This document shows positions 6,483 through 18,469 of a DNA stretch of 32,819 bases, piece by piece. The notes beneath the pieces were generated by a model. It was not told where the DNA came from and searched no databases. It saw nothing but the letters and a program-made list of their open reading frames with translations. Origin of the DNA: an uncultured Actinomycetes bacterium (GTDB lineage Bacteria; Actinomycetota; Actinomycetes; Mycobacteriales; Mycobacteriaceae); NCBI GenBank assembly GCA_903884065.1, contig CAISDL010000086.1, positions 1-32,819 on the forward strand, written 5' to 3'. The translations under genes were made by a program, and so were the position numbers. Each line of letters starts with the position of its first letter. The stretch's first letter is position 1.

Positions 6483-7460
6483 ATGTCCGCACCAACAGTC
6501 GATAAGCGGCAGGTCAAGGTCGCCAAGGGCGCGAAGAAGGGCCCAGCTCTGCCGCCCAGCAAGACCATGATCGTGCACTCCGCCGACGGCACCCGGCTGC
6601 ACACCGAGGTTTTCGGTCCCAACAACGGCTACCCGATCGTGCTGGCCCACGGGATCACCTGTTCGCTCCGCGTCTGGCACGAGCAGATCAACGACCTGGC
6701 CCGTGATTTCCGGGTGATCGCCTATGACCATCGCGGCCACGGACGCAGCGGAGTCCCCGCCCCGTCGGCGTACAGCCTGGACCATCTGGCCGCCGACCTC
6801 GACGCGGTGCTGGCCGCGGTGCTGCGCCGCGGCGAGCGTGCGGTTGTCGCCGGACACTCGATGGGCGGGATCGCCATCAGCGCGTGGTCGGACCGCTTCC
6901 GTGACCGTGTCGAACAGCGCGTCGACGCCGTCGCCCTGATCAACACCACCCACGGCGACCTGCTGGACAAGATCCAACTGTTGCGCCTGCCCGGTCCGCT
7001 GCGCGCAACAAGGGTGGCCGCCGCGCGAAGCATGATCCGGTCCCTGGGCGGCGCTCCGCTGGTCCAGGGCACCCAGCCGGGAAGCCGGCGCTTCCTGCAG
7101 ATGATGGCCGTCGGTGCCGGCACCGACCCGTCGATCACCAATTTCCTGCACGATCTGTTCGCGGCCACCCCCGCAACCGGCCGCGGCTCATGGGCGCGGG
7201 TTCTGGTCGATGAGATCGGCCACCGGGTGCACATCGACCTGAGCGGACTGACGGTTCCGACGTTGGTGATCGGCAGCACCCAGGACCGGCTGCTACCCAT
7301 GTGTCAGGCCCGCAAGATCGCCGCGGCAGCCCCCAACCTCGTCGAACTGGTCGAGTTGCCCGGCGGGCACTGCGCAATCCTCGAGAACCCCGGCGTCGTC
7401 AACGCCCATCTGCGCAGCCTCGTCAACGCCGGCGTCTCGGCGCAGCGGATCATGGCCTGA
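6483..7460 (+). CDS. Alpha/beta hydrolase (hydrolase or non-haem peroxidase-like)
   Basis: A 325-residue alpha/beta-hydrolase-fold enzyme. The oxyanion region is VLAHGIT (53-59), the strand-turn motif YDHRGHGRSG (81-90), and the nucleophile elbow AGHSMGG (123-129) has Ser126. The acid is probably the aspartate in GSTQDRLLP and the base the histidine in LPGGHCAIL near the C-terminus, so the triad looks intact. The first 28 residues are lysine-rich and not a signal peptide. ATG 6483 is preferred to the adjacent ATG 6480 because GAGGAG (6472-6477) is then five bases away. In M. tuberculosis a related gene (Rv3171c, hpx) stands next to the amine oxidase Rv3170, matching this convergent arrangement; that assignment is from memory. 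The substrate is unknown. Confidence 0.8.
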   Translation: MSAPTVDKRQVKVAKGAKKGPALPPSKTMIVHSADGTRLHTEVFGPNNGYPIVLAHGITCSLRVWHEQINDLARDFRVIAYDHRGHGRSGVPAPSAYSLDHLAADLDAVLAAVLRRGERAVVAGHSMGGIAISAWSDRFRDRVEQRVDAVALINTTHGDLLDKIQLLRLPGPLRATRVAAARSMIRSLGGAPLVQGTQPGSRRFLQMMAVGAGTDPSITNFLHDLFAATPATGRGSWARVLVDEIGHRVHIDLSGLTVPTLVIGSTQDRLLPMCQARKIAAAAPNLVELVELPGGHCAILENPGVVNAHLRSLVNAGVSAQRIMA

Positions 7461-7466
7461 TCGTCG

Positions 7467-8822
7467 TCACATAGCCATCAACGTCTGAGCCACCTCGGCG
7501 GCCGCCCGCTGTCCGGAGCGCACCGCGCCGTCCATGAAGCCGGTCCACTCGTCGGCGGTCTCGGTGCCCGCCCAGTGCAACGGGCCCACCGGGCGGCGAA
7601 GCAGCGGACCGAACTGCGTCCACGACCCGGGTGGCACTGCGGCGGTCGGACCGCCCGGTGCGAAATCCTCTGCCCCCCAACGCTGGTCGGCGAAATCGAT
7701 GGGTCGGAGTGCCTCCTCGCCGAACAACGCCGCGAAACAGGCCAGAGCCTGCTCGCGACGCTGCGCGGGATCGAGCCGGTCGAAGTGGCGCGCGTCGGTG
7801 AAGCCGAGCAGAATGCCGGGGCCGTCCCCGTCTGCGTCTTCCGGGCCGGGGCTGACGTCGAAGGTGATGAAGACCGAGCCCTCGTCGGACAGTGCCTGAC
7901 CGGAAAGTCCCTTGGCGCGCCAGAACGGGGTGGGGTAGGCGGCGTAGGACTTGGTCAACGCTCCCAGCGGCCAACGCTGGGCCAGTTGCTGATACTCGAT
8001 CGGAGGGGCCGGGGCGATGTCGATGTCGAGTCGCTGCGAGGGTGCCACCGCGAGGATGGCCCGGCGCGCCTCCACGACACCGGCCGACGACGAGACCGCG
8101 ACCGCACTCTCCGACCATTCGATGCGCGAGACGATCGCCCCCAACCGGACGCGATCGCCCAACTCGGCGGCCATCCGCGCCGACATCTCGTGGGTACCGC
8201 CCGGGAAGTGATCCTGCTGGGCGCCGCCGACGACGTCGAGCATGCGGTTCAGGCCGCCGGAGGTCTTGACGTAGCGGACCGCGTGCAGCAGGGAGACCTC
8301 GTCGGGCTCGGCACCCCAGGTGACCCGCGACATGATCGCCATCAGGTCCCGCGAGGTGGCGGAGGCCTTGATGGAGCGCAGCCAGCCGCCCAGGCTGAGG
8401 CTGTCCAGCTTGGCGGCCCGTGCGGATGCCCACGGCTCGGTGATGCTGACTCCCTTGGCGATTCGTTCGAACTGCCACTGGATGCGACCGATGTCGATCA
8501 ACCCGAACAGACCCAGTTTCGGGATGGTGCCGTCATACCGGCGCACCGCGCCGCGCCAGCGGATCAGGTTGGCGCCCTCGCAGTAGGTCGGGGTCGTGCG
8601 GCAGCCCAGTTCGGCGGCCAGTGCGAGTACCGCGTCCTGGGTGGGGCCGACGAACGAGGCGCCCAGGTCGATCGGCACCCCGGCCAGGGTGGCGGGTTTG
8701 GTGCGGCCGCCCACCCGGTCGCGGCCCTCGAGAACCATCGTGTCGAGGCCCAGTCGGGTCAACTCCCGCGCCGCGGTCAGTCCCGCCAGGCCCGCGCCGA
8801 TCACCACCACGTCATGTGCCAT
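7467..8822 (-). CDS. aofH: Flavin-containing amine oxidase (AofH-like)
   Basis: A 451-residue FAD-dependent amine oxidase of the monoamine/putrescine oxidase family, oxidising primary amines to aldehydes with release of H2O2 and ammonia. Near the N-terminus is the FAD dinucleotide fold [16 protein letters not shown] with GAGLAG at 9-14, followed by [10 protein letters not shown], the GG motif that binds the flavin. The C-terminus carries [21 protein letters not shown], the second FAD contact typical of this family. Length matches M. tuberculosis Rv3170 (aofH), and the neighbours here match those of Rv3170 too. The ATG at 8822 directly precedes the FAD fold, so the longer open frame is not used. 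No signal peptide. The gene is divergent from the LLM oxidoreductase across a 99-base region with a strong palindrome. Confidence 0.85.
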   Translation of the reverse strand: MAHDVVVIGAGLAGLTAARELTRLGLDTMVLEGRDRVGGRTKPATLAGVPIDLGASFVGPTQDAVLALAAELGCRTTPTYCEGANLIRWRGAVRRYDGTIPKLGLFGLIDIGRIQWQFERIAKGVSITEPWASARAAKLDSLSLGGWLRSIKASATSRDLMAIMSRVTWGAEPDEVSLLHAVRYVKTSGGLNRMLDVVGGAQQDHFPGGTHEMSARMAAELGDRVRLGAIVSRIEWSESAVAVSSSAGVVEARRAILAVAPSQRLDIDIAPAPPIEYQQLAQRWPLGALTKSYAAYPTPFWRAKGLSGQALSDEGSVFITFDVSPGPEDADGDGPGILLGFTDARHFDRLDPAQRREQALACFAALFGEEALRPIDFADQRWGAEDFAPGGPTAAVPPGSWTQFGPLLRRPVGPLHWAGTETADEWTGFMDGAVRSGQRAAAEVAQTLMAM

Positions 8823-8844
8823 GGATCCAGTCTCGCGTGTCCCT

Positions 8845-8868
8845 GCGCCCAAACCAACGTTTGGGCGC
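8845..8868. promoter_or_regulatory. Perfect 10-bp inverted repeat, candidate operator
   Basis: GCGCCCAAAC (8845-8854) and GTTTGGGCGC (8859-8868) are exact inverted copies around a 4-base spacer. The site fills the middle of the 99-base gap between the divergent amine oxidase (start 8822) and LLM oxidoreductase (start 8922). Size and symmetry fit a dimeric repressor such as a TetR or GntR protein. No T-run and no upstream gene ending there, so it is not a terminator. It could control both genes. Confidence 0.6.
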
Positions 8869-8921
8869 GGAAGTGCGACTAAATCCCGCCAAAACGTCGG
8901 TCTCGGGGAAGAGTTGGCACC

Positions 8922-9908
8922 GTGAAAGTTCTGACTGCCCTCTTCGGGCCCACCGACGCCATCGACCGCGCGCGGGCGTTGCGCGAGGCCGGCGCGGCCG
9001 GGGTGTTCACCTTCGAGGGTCCGCACGACGTCTTCGCGCCGCTGACCCTGGCGTCGAGCGTCGGCGGGCTCGACCTGATGACCAACGTGGCAATCGCCTT
9101 CCCGCGCAACCCGATTCAGCTGGCCCACCAGGCCTACGACCATCAGCTGCTCAGCGGCGGACGGTTCACCCTGGGGCTGGGCACCCAGATCCGCACCCAG
9201 GTGGAGAAGCGCTACGGCGCCTCGTTCGACCGGCCGGTGGCCCGGATGGGGGAACTGGTCGGCGCGCTGCGGGCGATCTTCGATGTCTGGCAGAACGGCG
9301 GGCGGCTGGACTTCCGCGGCGAGTTCTATCGCCACACCCTGATGACGCCGACGTTCAACCCCGGGCCCAATCCCTTCGGGCCGCCGCCGATCTACGTCGG
9401 CGCGCTGGGGCCCCGGCTGACGCGGGCCACGGCCGAGGCCGCCGACGGGCTGCTGGTGATGCCGTTCTCCACGACCCGGTTCCTGCGCGAGGCGACCATG
9501 CCGGCGGTGCGGGAGGGCCTGGTCGCGGCGGGACGGTCACCGGCGGACTTCGCGGTGGTGCCGGAAGTGATCGTCTCGGCCGGCGAGGACCACGAGGCCA
9601 CTCGCCGCCTGCTGGCGTTCTACGGGTCAACCCCCGCGTACCGCCCGGTGCTCGACATCCACGGCTGGGGAGACCTGCAGCCGGAACTGAACGCGCTGTC
9701 CAAGCAGGGCCGGTGGGTCGAGATGGGCGCGCTGATCACCGACGAGGTGCTGCACACCATCGCCGCCTGCGGCACCCCGGCTCAGATCGCCGCGAAGATC
9801 CGCGAACGGGTGGCCGGCGCTGACGGCCTGGCCGACACCGTGTGCCTGTACCAACCCGGGCCGATCCCGGTGGACATGCTGGCCGGGATCGTCGACGAAC
9901 TGGCCTGA
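8922..9908 (+). CDS. LLM-class F420-dependent oxidoreductase
   Basis: A 328-residue TIM-barrel protein of the luciferase-like monooxygenase superfamily, in the branch that usually uses coenzyme F420 in mycobacteria. Family features include [16 protein letters not shown] near the N-terminus, [43 protein letters not shown] (the R-F-x-L-G-L-G motif), [17 protein letters not shown] and [22 protein letters not shown]. The start is GTG at 8922, with a weak purine-rich stretch (GGGGAAGAG) about 14 bases before it. It is divergent from the amine oxidase and probably shares its operator. Because it sits beside an amine oxidase it might act on a related substrate, but this is only inference. F420 against FMN use cannot be settled by eye. 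Confidence 0.85.
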   Translation: MKVLTALFGPTDAIDRARALREAGAAGVFTFEGPHDVFAPLTLASSVGGLDLMTNVAIAFPRNPIQLAHQAYDHQLLSGGRFTLGLGTQIRTQVEKRYGASFDRPVARMGELVGALRAIFDVWQNGGRLDFRGEFYRHTLMTPTFNPGPNPFGPPPIYVGALGPRLTRATAEAADGLLVMPFSTTRFLREATMPAVREGLVAAGRSPADFAVVPEVIVSAGEDHEATRRLLAFYGSTPAYRPVLDIHGWGDLQPELNALSKQGRWVEMGALITDEVLHTIAACGTPAQIAAKIRERVAGADGLADTVCLYQPGPIPVDMLAGIVDELA

Positions 9909-9912
9909 TGGC

Positions 9913-10554
9913 TCACCCCCGCTGGGATCTGCCTCGGCGCCTGACGAGCAGGCCGACCGCCGGGCTGACCAGCAGCAGCGACAGCCACGACCACTGGGCG
10001 GCGTTCGGGCCGAACCGGTAGGCGATCGGGATGGAGAGCAGGAAGATCGCCGCGACCGCCAGCGAGTGGACGATCAGGCCGGGTTCGGGAAGTGGCTTGT
10101 CGGTGAGACCGCGCCTGCGGCCGACCACAATCAGCGCGACGGTGGCGAGCACGATCGCGGCGACGTTGGTGGCGAAGACCGCCGTGGGCAGCGGAAGGTG
10201 TGACGGGTCCGGAGCGGCGACGGCCTTGGTGGTGAAGGGGATGAAGATGACCAGGGCCACCAGATAGATGCAGATGCGCACGGTGGCGGCGTCCAGCGCC
10301 CGGAACGACGACAGCACCTGATGGTTGGTCACCCACATGCCGACCAACACGATGAAGCTGATCACGAAGGCCATCAACTGATCGCCGAGGCCGCTGTCCA
10401 GCAGGGCCCGCAGGCTCTGCCACGCTGCAGCCGGTGGGACTTCGAGGGTGGTGACCAACAACGTCAGGGCGAACCCGAAGATGGCGTCCATCAGGGTGAT
10501 GGCGCGGCCGAATTCCACGGTGTCGCGGTCGAATACCCAGCGATCAGATGCCAC
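9913..10554 (-). CDS. TMEM175-like (DUF1211) membrane protein with altered FSD motif
   Basis: A 213-residue protein with about six hydrophobic helices. The first helix region, FGRAITLMDAIFGFALTLLV (15-34), followed by TTLEVP, aligns with the bacterial TMEM175/DUF1211 potassium-channel family. There the signature is R-x-x-x-F-S-D; here it is R-A-I-T-L-M-D, keeping R and D but not F-S. Other helices are FVISFIVLVGMWVTNHQVL, ICIYLVALVIFIPF, ATNVAAIVLATVALIVV and SLAVAAIFLLSIPIAY. Length fits bacterial members with one repeat. The GTG start at 10554 lies 15 bases after the stop of the unknown conserved gene upstream, so it is likely the last gene of that operon. Ion conduction is uncertain given the motif change. 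Confidence 0.7.
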   Translation of the reverse strand: MASDRWVFDRDTVEFGRAITLMDAIFGFALTLLVTTLEVPPAAAWQSLRALLDSGLGDQLMAFVISFIVLVGMWVTNHQVLSSFRALDAATVRICIYLVALVIFIPFTTKAVAAPDPSHLPLPTAVFATNVAAIVLATVALIVVGRRRGLTDKPLPEPGLIVHSLAVAAIFLLSIPIAYRFGPNAAQWSWLSLLLVSPAVGLLVRRRGRSQRG

Positions 10555-10569
10555 GCGACGGCAGTTCAG

Positions 10570-12902
<2,333 letters not shown>

Positions 12903-13160
12903 CTAGGCGCGGGTGCCCGACGTCGGCCCCGGCGGGTCTGGGTGTAGCGCGCTGAGCCCTTCGACAATGAGACGCGCTGACCGCCGAGCTGGATCCCGAA
13001 GCCCTGCACGTACGAGGACATCAACGCTCCTGAGCGGACGGCGAGTTCCACCGGAAAGCCGTTGCGCAGCATGGCCTCGAGCCAGCGTTCGCGCACGATT
13101 GCACTGTTCGGGCCGGTCGGGGTGTGATCGGCCAACAGCAGCGCGGCGCCGAGGTGCCGG
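12903..13160 (-). pseudogene. C-terminal remnant of a TetR-family regulator, frameshifted
   Basis: Immediately after the nuoN stop, one minus-strand frame reads RHLGAALLLADHTPTGPNSA, then RERWLEAMLRNGFPVELAVR, then SGALMSSYVQGFGIQ. This matches the TetR C-terminal ligand/dimer domain, where T-x-P-T-G-P-N, L-x-x-x-G-F and S-Y-V-x-G-F-x-L-Q recur. The expected C-terminus then appears in another frame (IVEGLSALHPDPPGPTSGTR, stop at 12905-12903), so a frameshift or small deletion lies near 12975-12995. The DNA-binding half is absent: upstream sequence is nuoN. The remnant therefore cannot regulate. It is in the same direction as nuo, unlike the TetR gene I recall beside Rv3168 in M. tuberculosis, so its origin is unclear. 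Confidence 0.6.
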
Positions 13161-14723
13161 TCAGGAGCCGACGAACCGTGCCGCTGAATCCACCAGGTCG
13201 AGCACCGGTTGCGGGAAGGTGCCCAGGACGAAGGTGACGGCCAGCGACAGCGCGATCGTCACCAGGGTCATCGCACCGGGCGGAAGCACGTCCGGGGCGT
13301 CGGAGGGCGGGTCGGTGAAGAACATCAGCATGATCACCCGGACGTAGAAGTAGACGGCGATCGCACTGGCCATCACGCCGATCACCACCAGGGGGATGGC
13401 CCCGCCCGCCGCGGCGGCGGTGAAGACGGCGAACTTGCTGATGAATCCCGAGGTCAACGGAATGCCCGCGAAGGACAGCAGAAACAGCGAGAACACCAGG
13501 CCGGCAACCGGATAGCGCCGGCCCAGCCCCGCCCAGTGCGCCAGGTCGGTCTGCTCGCGTCCGTCGCGGTCGCGCACCATGGTCACGAACGCGAACGCTC
13601 CCACCGTGGTGAAACCGTAGGCCGCCAGGTAGAACAGCGTGCCCGACACCCCGGCATGGCTGGCCGCGATGACACCGATCAGCAGGAAACCGGTGTGCGC
13701 CACCGCGGAGTACGCCAGCATGCGCTTGACGTCCTTCTGGGCGATGGCCGTCAGGGTGCCCAGTGCCATGGTCAGGACGGCGACGGCCCACAGCACCGGC
13801 CGCCACTGATCCTTCAGGTCCGGCACCGCGACGGTGAGCAGTCGCAGCAGAGCGCCGAAGGCGGCGATTTTGGTGGTGGCCGCCATGAAGGCGGTCACGG
13901 GCGTGGGCGCGCCCTGGTAGACGTCGGGCACCCAGGCGTGGAACGGTACCGCGCTGACCTTGAACAGCAACCCCACCGACACCAATGAGGCGCCGATGAG
14001 CGCCAAAGTGCTGTCCTGCGAACCGGATCGGACCGCCGCGCCGATGCCGGCCAGGCTGAGCGTGCCGGCGTAGCCGTACAGCAGTGCCATGCCGTAGAGG
14101 AAGAACGCCGACGAGAACGCCCCCAACAGGAAGTACTTCAGCGCCGCCTCCTGCGACAGCACCCGGCGATGCCGTGCCAGTCCGCACATCAGATACAGCG
14201 GAAGCGAGAGCACCTCCAGGGCGATGAACGCCGTCAGCAGGTCGGCGGCCGCCGGGAACAGCAGCATGCCGCCCACGGCGAACATGGTCAGCGGGAACAC
14301 CTCGGTCTGCGCGACCCCTGCCTTGACGGCCACCTGTTCGGCGACGCTGCCGGGCACTGCGGAGGCCTGCGGGGTGAACGCGTCCAAAGCCGAAGCGCCG
14401 GAGCCCAATCCGTCGCGCCGTTCGGCGATCAGCAGGACACCCAGCACCGACACCAGCAGGATGACGCCCTGCAGGAACAGTGCGGGCCCGTCGACGGCCA
14501 CCGCGCCGACCGCTGCCAACCGGCCGGGGCCGCCGCCCAGTGCGCGGTCGACTCCGACGACGGCGCCGAAGGCGGCCAGCAGGCCGGACACGCTCAGCGC
14601 CACCTGGGTGGGATAGCGGGCCCGCCGGGGCAGGAATGCCTCGACGAGCACCCCGGCGACGGCGACCCCGAACACGATGAGCACCGGCGACAGCAGCCCG
14701 TATTCGATGCTGGGCGCGGTCAC
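13161..14723 (-). CDS. nuoN: NADH-quinone oxidoreductase subunit N
   Basis: A 520-residue membrane subunit of complex I, one of the three antiporter-like proton-pumping subunits. Key features are FIALEVLSLPLYLMCGL (conserved glutamate in helix 5), SAVPFHAWVPDVYQGAPTPV (channel lysine/histidine region with the P-F-H-x-W-x-P-D-x-Y-x-G-A-P signature) and AIAQKDVKRMLAYSAVAHTGF. About 14 helices are expected. The GTG start at 14723 overlaps the nuoM stop by four bases (GTGA). Last gene of the operon; no hairpin terminator follows, only the TetR remnant. Complete and normal in length. Confidence 0.96.
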   Translation of the reverse strand: MTAPSIEYGLLSPVLIVFGVAVAGVLVEAFLPRRARYPTQVALSVSGLLAAFGAVVGVDRALGGGPGRLAAVGAVAVDGPALFLQGVILLVSVLGVLLIAERRDGLGSGASALDAFTPQASAVPGSVAEQVAVKAGVAQTEVFPLTMFAVGGMLLFPAAADLLTAFIALEVLSLPLYLMCGLARHRRVLSQEAALKYFLLGAFSSAFFLYGMALLYGYAGTLSLAGIGAAVRSGSQDSTLALIGASLVSVGLLFKVSAVPFHAWVPDVYQGAPTPVTAFMAATTKIAAFGALLRLLTVAVPDLKDQWRPVLWAVAVLTMALGTLTAIAQKDVKRMLAYSAVAHTGFLLIGVIAASHAGVSGTLFYLAAYGFTTVGAFAFVTMVRDRDGREQTDLAHWAGLGRRYPVAGLVFSLFLLSFAGIPLTSGFISKFAVFTAAAAGGAIPLVVIGVMASAIAVYFYVRVIMLMFFTDPPSDAPDVLPPGAMTLVTIALSLAVTFVLGTFPQPVLDLVDSAARFVGS

Positions 14724-16288
14724 TTCGGAACCCCGGCCGTCAGCGTGGGCGCCGGATCGCTCTGGTGGATCGACGACAGGGTGTCCTGCACCGCCGGGTT
14801 GATCACATCGAGTGCCGGCTTGGGATACACCCCGAGCAGCACCAGCAGGGCGATCAGCGGCACCACCACCAGAAGTTCGCGCGGGCGAAGGTCGGTGAGG
14901 GTCTCGTTGCCGTCGGTCACCGGGCCGGTCATCATCCGCTGGTAGGCCCACAGCACGTAGACCGCCGAGAGCACCAGAGCCAGCGCGGCCAGCACGGCGA
15001 ACACCGGGTAGCGGGTGAATGTGCCGATGAGGACCAGGAACTCGCTGATGAACGGCGCCAGGCCGGGCAGCGACAGAGTGGCCAGGCCCGCCACCAGGAA
15101 GGTGCCCGCCAGCACCGGCGCCACCTTCTGCACCCCGCCGTAGGCGGCGATGGCCCGGGTGCCGCGGCGGCTGACCAGGAAGCCGGCGATCAGGAACAGT
15201 GCGGCGGTGGAGATTCCGTGGTTGACCATGTAGAGCGTGGAGCCGGACTGGCCCTGGCTGGTCATCACGAAGATGCCGAGGATGATGAAGCCGAAGTGGC
15301 TGATCGAGGTGTAGGCGATCAGCCGCATCACGTCGGTCTGCCCGATCGCGAGGATCGCCCCGTAGACGATGCTTACGACCGCAAGAGCGATGACCACCGG
15401 CCGGAACAGCGTTGCCGAATCGGGGAACAACGGCAGGCAGTAGCGCAGCATGCCGAATGTGCCGACCTTGTCCATCACCGCCATCATCAGCACCGCCGAA
15501 GCCGGCGTGGCCTGCACTGCCGCGTCGGGCAGCCAGCGGTGCAGCGGCCACAGGGGCGCCTTGACCGCGAACGCGAACAGGAAGCCGGCGAAGAGCGCAT
15601 GCGCCACGGCGGGTTCGATCACGAACCGCCCGCTCGACACCGCGTCGGTGATCGCCCGGACGTCGAAGGTGCCGCCGTCGAACGCCGTGCTGTTGGCCGT
15701 GACGACGTAGAGTCCGACCACCGCGGCGAGCATGATCAACCCGCCGAAAAGGTTGTACAGCAGGAACTTCACCGCCGCGGCCCCGGCGCGAGTCCGGTCC
15801 GGGCCGCCGAAAGCCCCGATCAGGAAGTACATCGGGATGAGCATCGCCTCGAACAGCACGTAGAACAGCAGGATGTCCAGGGCCGCCAGCGACAGCAGCA
15901 CCATGGCCTCGACCGCCAGCATCGACGCGATATAGCCGTGGGTGCCCCGCCCCGCCAGGCCGGTCCGGTGATCGGCGTCGTTCCAGCCGGCCAACAGCAG
16001 CAGCGGCATCAGCACGGCCGTCAGCACCACCAGAGCCAGCGCGATACCGTCCAGCCCCAGGATGTAGCCGGTGCCGAAAGACTTGATCCAGGTGTGGTTC
16101 TCGACGAATTGATACCGCGGTCCGGCCCTGTCGAACCGGACGGCGAGCAGTACGGCGATCGCCAGCACCCCGAGCGACACCGCAAGTCCGAGGTACTTGG
16201 CCGCAGTGCGCTGCGACGCCGGCAGTCCGATGACGACCACCGCGCCGAGGATCGGCAGCACCCACAGTGCCGTCAACACCGCCGTCAC
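14720..16288 (-). CDS. nuoM: NADH-quinone oxidoreductase subunit M
   Basis: A 522-residue antiporter-like membrane subunit of complex I that contributes one proton channel. Conserved parts are [20 protein letters not shown] (helix-5 glutamate), [14 protein letters not shown] (the P-L-x-P-L-H-x-W-L-P-D-A signature, with the channel lysine), [20 protein letters not shown] and [12 protein letters not shown]. The start is not certain: GTG 16288 gives the GTGA overlap with nuoL seen at most junctions of this operon, while GTG 16294 would add two residues. All expected helices are present. It is translationally coupled to nuoL and nuoN. Confidence 0.95.
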   Translation of the reverse strand: MTAVLTALWVLPILGAVVVIGLPASQRTAAKYLGLAVSLGVLAIAVLLAVRFDRAGPRYQFVENHTWIKSFGTGYILGLDGIALALVVLTAVLMPLLLLAGWNDADHRTGLAGRGTHGYIASMLAVEAMVLLSLAALDILLFYVLFEAMLIPMYFLIGAFGGPDRTRAGAAAVKFLLYNLFGGLIMLAAVVGLYVVTANSTAFDGGTFDVRAITDAVSSGRFVIEPAVAHALFAGFLFAFAVKAPLWPLHRWLPDAAVQATPASAVLMMAVMDKVGTFGMLRYCLPLFPDSATLFRPVVIALAVVSIVYGAILAIGQTDVMRLIAYTSISHFGFIILGIFVMTSQGQSGSTLYMVNHGISTAALFLIAGFLVSRRGTRAIAAYGGVQKVAPVLAGTFLVAGLATLSLPGLAPFISEFLVLIGTFTRYPVFAVLAALALVLSAVYVLWAYQRMMTGPVTDGNETLTDLRPRELLVVVPLIALLVLLGVYPKPALDVINPAVQDTLSSIHQSDPAPTLTAGVPK

Positions 16289-18168
16289 CTCCACATCGCC
16301 GCGATCAGGACCGCACCGACGAACAACCCGGTGCCGGCGAGCATGGACAAGGCGTAGCTACGGGCGTAGCCGGTCTGCAGGCCGCGCAGTGCGTCGGCGA
16401 TCCGGCGCACCCCGGCCGTCGACCCGCTCACCGAGCCGTCGATGACGGTGTCGTCGACCGCCACCATGGCTCGGGTGATCTGCTGGCCGCCGCGCATGAA
16501 GACCGCCTCGTTGACCGCGTCGCCGTACAGGTCGCGCCGCGCGGCGACGGTGAGCGCGGAGACATCCTGCGGCGCGGTCCGGGGTACCCCGGCGGCGTAG
16601 CGGCGGTAGGCGATCAGCACACCGACGGCCACCGCGGCCAGGGCCAGCACCGTCGTGACCCACGGCGGCACAACGTGTTCGGCTTCGTGGGATCCCACCA
16701 CCGGTTCCAGCCAGGTCTGCAGTCTGCCGCCGAGTGCCAGCAGCGCTCCCGCGCCGACCGAGCCGATCGCCAGCACCACCATCGGGGCGGTCATGGTCGC
16801 CGGCGACTCGTGCGGGTGACTGTCGGGATCCCACCGTCGCTCGCCGAAGAAGGTCAGCAGCATCACCCGCGTCATGTAGAACGCGGTGATCGCCGCACCC
16901 AGCAGTGCCGCCCCGCCGAGTAGCCAGCCCCGCAATCCGCCTGCGTTCACAGCGGTTTCGATGATGGCGTCCTTGGAGAAGAAGCCGGCGAAAGGGGGCA
17001 CGCCGATGATCGCCAGATAGCCCAGGCCGAACGTCACGAAGGTGATCGGCATCAGCGACCGCAGCCCGCCGTAGCGGCGCATGTCGGTCTCGTCGTTCAT
17101 GCCGTGCATCACCGAACCGGCGCCGAGGAACAGACCGGCCTTGAAGAAGCCGTGGGTGAGCAGGTGCAGGATCGCCACGGCGTAACCGGCCGGGCCGAGT
17201 CCGGCGGCGAGCACCATGTAGCCGATCTGGCTCATGGTCGAGGCGGCCAGTGCCTTCTTGATGTCGTCCTTGGCGCAGCCGATGATCGCCCCGAACAGCA
17301 GGGTCACCGCGCCGACGGTCACCACCGCGGTCTGGGCGGCCGGCGCGAGGTTGAACACCGGTCCGGAACGGACGATCAGGTACACCCCGGCGGTCACCAT
17401 GGTGGCGGCGTGGATGAGCGCCGAGACCGGCGTGGGTCCCTCCATCGCGTCGCCGAGCCAGGACTGCAGGGGCACCTGAGCGCTCTTGCCGCACGCGCCG
17501 AGCAGCAGCAGCAGGCCCACGGCGTTGAGCGTGCCGTCGCTCATCTGCGGCGCGGCGTCGAAGACCGTGCCGAAATTCACCGAGCCGACGGCGTTGAACA
17601 GCACCATCAGCGCGATGGCCAGACCCATGTCGCCGACCCGGTTGACGATGAAGGCCTTCTTCGCCGCCGCGGCCGCGCTGGGCTTGTAGGACCAGAACCC
17701 GATCAGCAGGTACGACGCCAGGCCGACACCCTCCCAGCCGGTGTAGAGGCCGAGGTAGTTGTCGGCCAGCACCAGCAGCAGCATGGCGGCGACGAACAGG
17801 TTGAGGTAGGCGAAGAACCGTCGGCGGTCGGGGTCGTGAGCCATGTAGCCGATCGAGTACAGGTGGATCAGCGCGCCGACTCCGGTGATCAGCAGCACGA
17901 AACACATGGACAACGCGTCGAGTTGAAGTCCGAAGTCCACCTTGAGCGCCCCGACCGGCACCCACGAGAACAGCGTGTGCCCGACCGTCCGCTCCTCCGC
18001 GGGCAGGTGCAGCAGGTGCACGAAAAGCGCTGCGCCGCAGACGAACGACGAGACGACGGCGGCACACGCCAGCAGGTGGCCCCACCGGTCGGTGGCCCGG
18101 CCGCCCACCAGCAGGATCGCCGCCCCGGCCAGCGGAAGCGCGATGGTCAGCCAGAGAAGTGTCGACAT
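16285..18168 (-). CDS. nuoL: NADH-quinone oxidoreductase subunit L
   Basis: A 627-residue membrane subunit, the outermost antiporter-like proton pump of complex I. It has [18 protein letters not shown] (helix-5 E146), [38 protein letters not shown] (the channel-lysine and P-x-x-x-W-L-x-D-A-M-x-G-P-T-P signature), and [20 protein letters not shown]. The C-terminal region includes the amphipathic lateral helix and final anchor helix that set NuoL apart from M and N, matching the longer length. ATG 18168 is one base away from the nuoK stop (18172-18170), so this junction is back to back rather than overlapping. Normal length for mycobacteria. Confidence 0.96.
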   Translation of the reverse strand: MSTLLWLTIALPLAGAAILLVGGRATDRWGHLLACAAVVSSFVCGAALFVHLLHLPAEERTVGHTLFSWVPVGALKVDFGLQLDALSMCFVLLITGVGALIHLYSIGYMAHDPDRRRFFAYLNLFVAAMLLLVLADNYLGLYTGWEGVGLASYLLIGFWSYKPSAAAAAKKAFIVNRVGDMGLAIALMVLFNAVGSVNFGTVFDAAPQMSDGTLNAVGLLLLLGACGKSAQVPLQSWLGDAMEGPTPVSALIHAATMVTAGVYLIVRSGPVFNLAPAAQTAVVTVGAVTLLFGAIIGCAKDDIKKALAASTMSQIGYMVLAAGLGPAGYAVAILHLLTHGFFKAGLFLGAGSVMHGMNDETDMRRYGGLRSLMPITFVTFGLGYLAIIGVPPFAGFFSKDAIIETAVNAGGLRGWLLGGAALLGAAITAFYMTRVMLLTFFGERRWDPDSHPHESPATMTAPMVVLAIGSVGAGALLALGGRLQTWLEPVVGSHEAEHVVPPWVTTVLALAAVAVGVLIAYRRYAAGVPRTAPQDVSALTVAARRDLYGDAVNEAVFMRGGQQITRAMVAVDDTVIDGSVSGSTAGVRRIADALRGLQTGYARSYALSMLAGTGLFVGAVLIAAMWR

Positions 18169-18169
18169 G

Positions 18170-18469
18170 CTAGTTCCGCAACAGGTGGGACTCGTCCACG
18201 TCGGCGTTGCGACGGGTGCGGAAGATGGCGACGATGATGGACAGGCCGACGACCACCTCGCAGGCGGCGACGACCATGGTGAAGAAGGCCACCGCCTGCC
18301 CGTCGAGGCGGCCGTGCATGCGGGCGAAGGTGACGAACGCGAGGTTGCCGGCGTTGAGCATCAACTCCACGCACATGAACATCACGATGGCGTTGCGCCG
18401 CACCAGCACGCCGGCCGCGCCGATGGTGAACAGCAGCGCCGACAGGTACAGGTAGTGCGCCGGGCTCAC
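18170..18469 (-). CDS. nuoK: NADH-quinone oxidoreductase subunit K
   Basis: A 99-residue, three-helix membrane subunit of complex I. The two buried glutamates essential for proton transfer are both present: E35 in [16 protein letters not shown] and E71 in [14 protein letters not shown]. These correspond to E36 and E72 of the E. coli protein. Loop residues after helix 1 (VRRNAIVM) are typical. The GTG start at 18469 overlaps the nuoJ stop by four bases (GTGA), supporting the choice. Length is exactly as usual. Confidence 0.96.
   Translation of the reverse strand: MSPAHYLYLSALLFTIGAAGVLVRRNAIVMFMCVELMLNAGNLAFVTFARMHGRLDGQAVAFFTMVVAACEVVVGLSIIVAIFRTRRNADVDESHLLRN

Noticed and set aside
5013..7460. 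815-residue plus-strand open frame
   Set aside because: Only its last 325 codons (from 6483) resemble a protein; the rest lies antisense to two exported-protein genes with good signal peptides.
12903..13160. Orthologue of the TetR gene recalled next to Rv3168 in M. tuberculosis (Rv3167c)
   Set aside because: That gene is divergent from its neighbour; the remnant here runs in the same direction as nuo and the phosphotransferase.
13161..16265. 1034-residue minus-strand frame read as one large protein
   Set aside because: Its first half is an out-of-frame reading of nuoM; only the part from GTG 14723 is NuoN.
14765..16357. 530-residue plus-strand frame across nuoM, and similar long frames at 17104-18237 and 19732-21246
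   Set aside because: Composition is His/Gln/Gly/Arg-rich shadow coding opposite nuo genes whose products are unmistakable.
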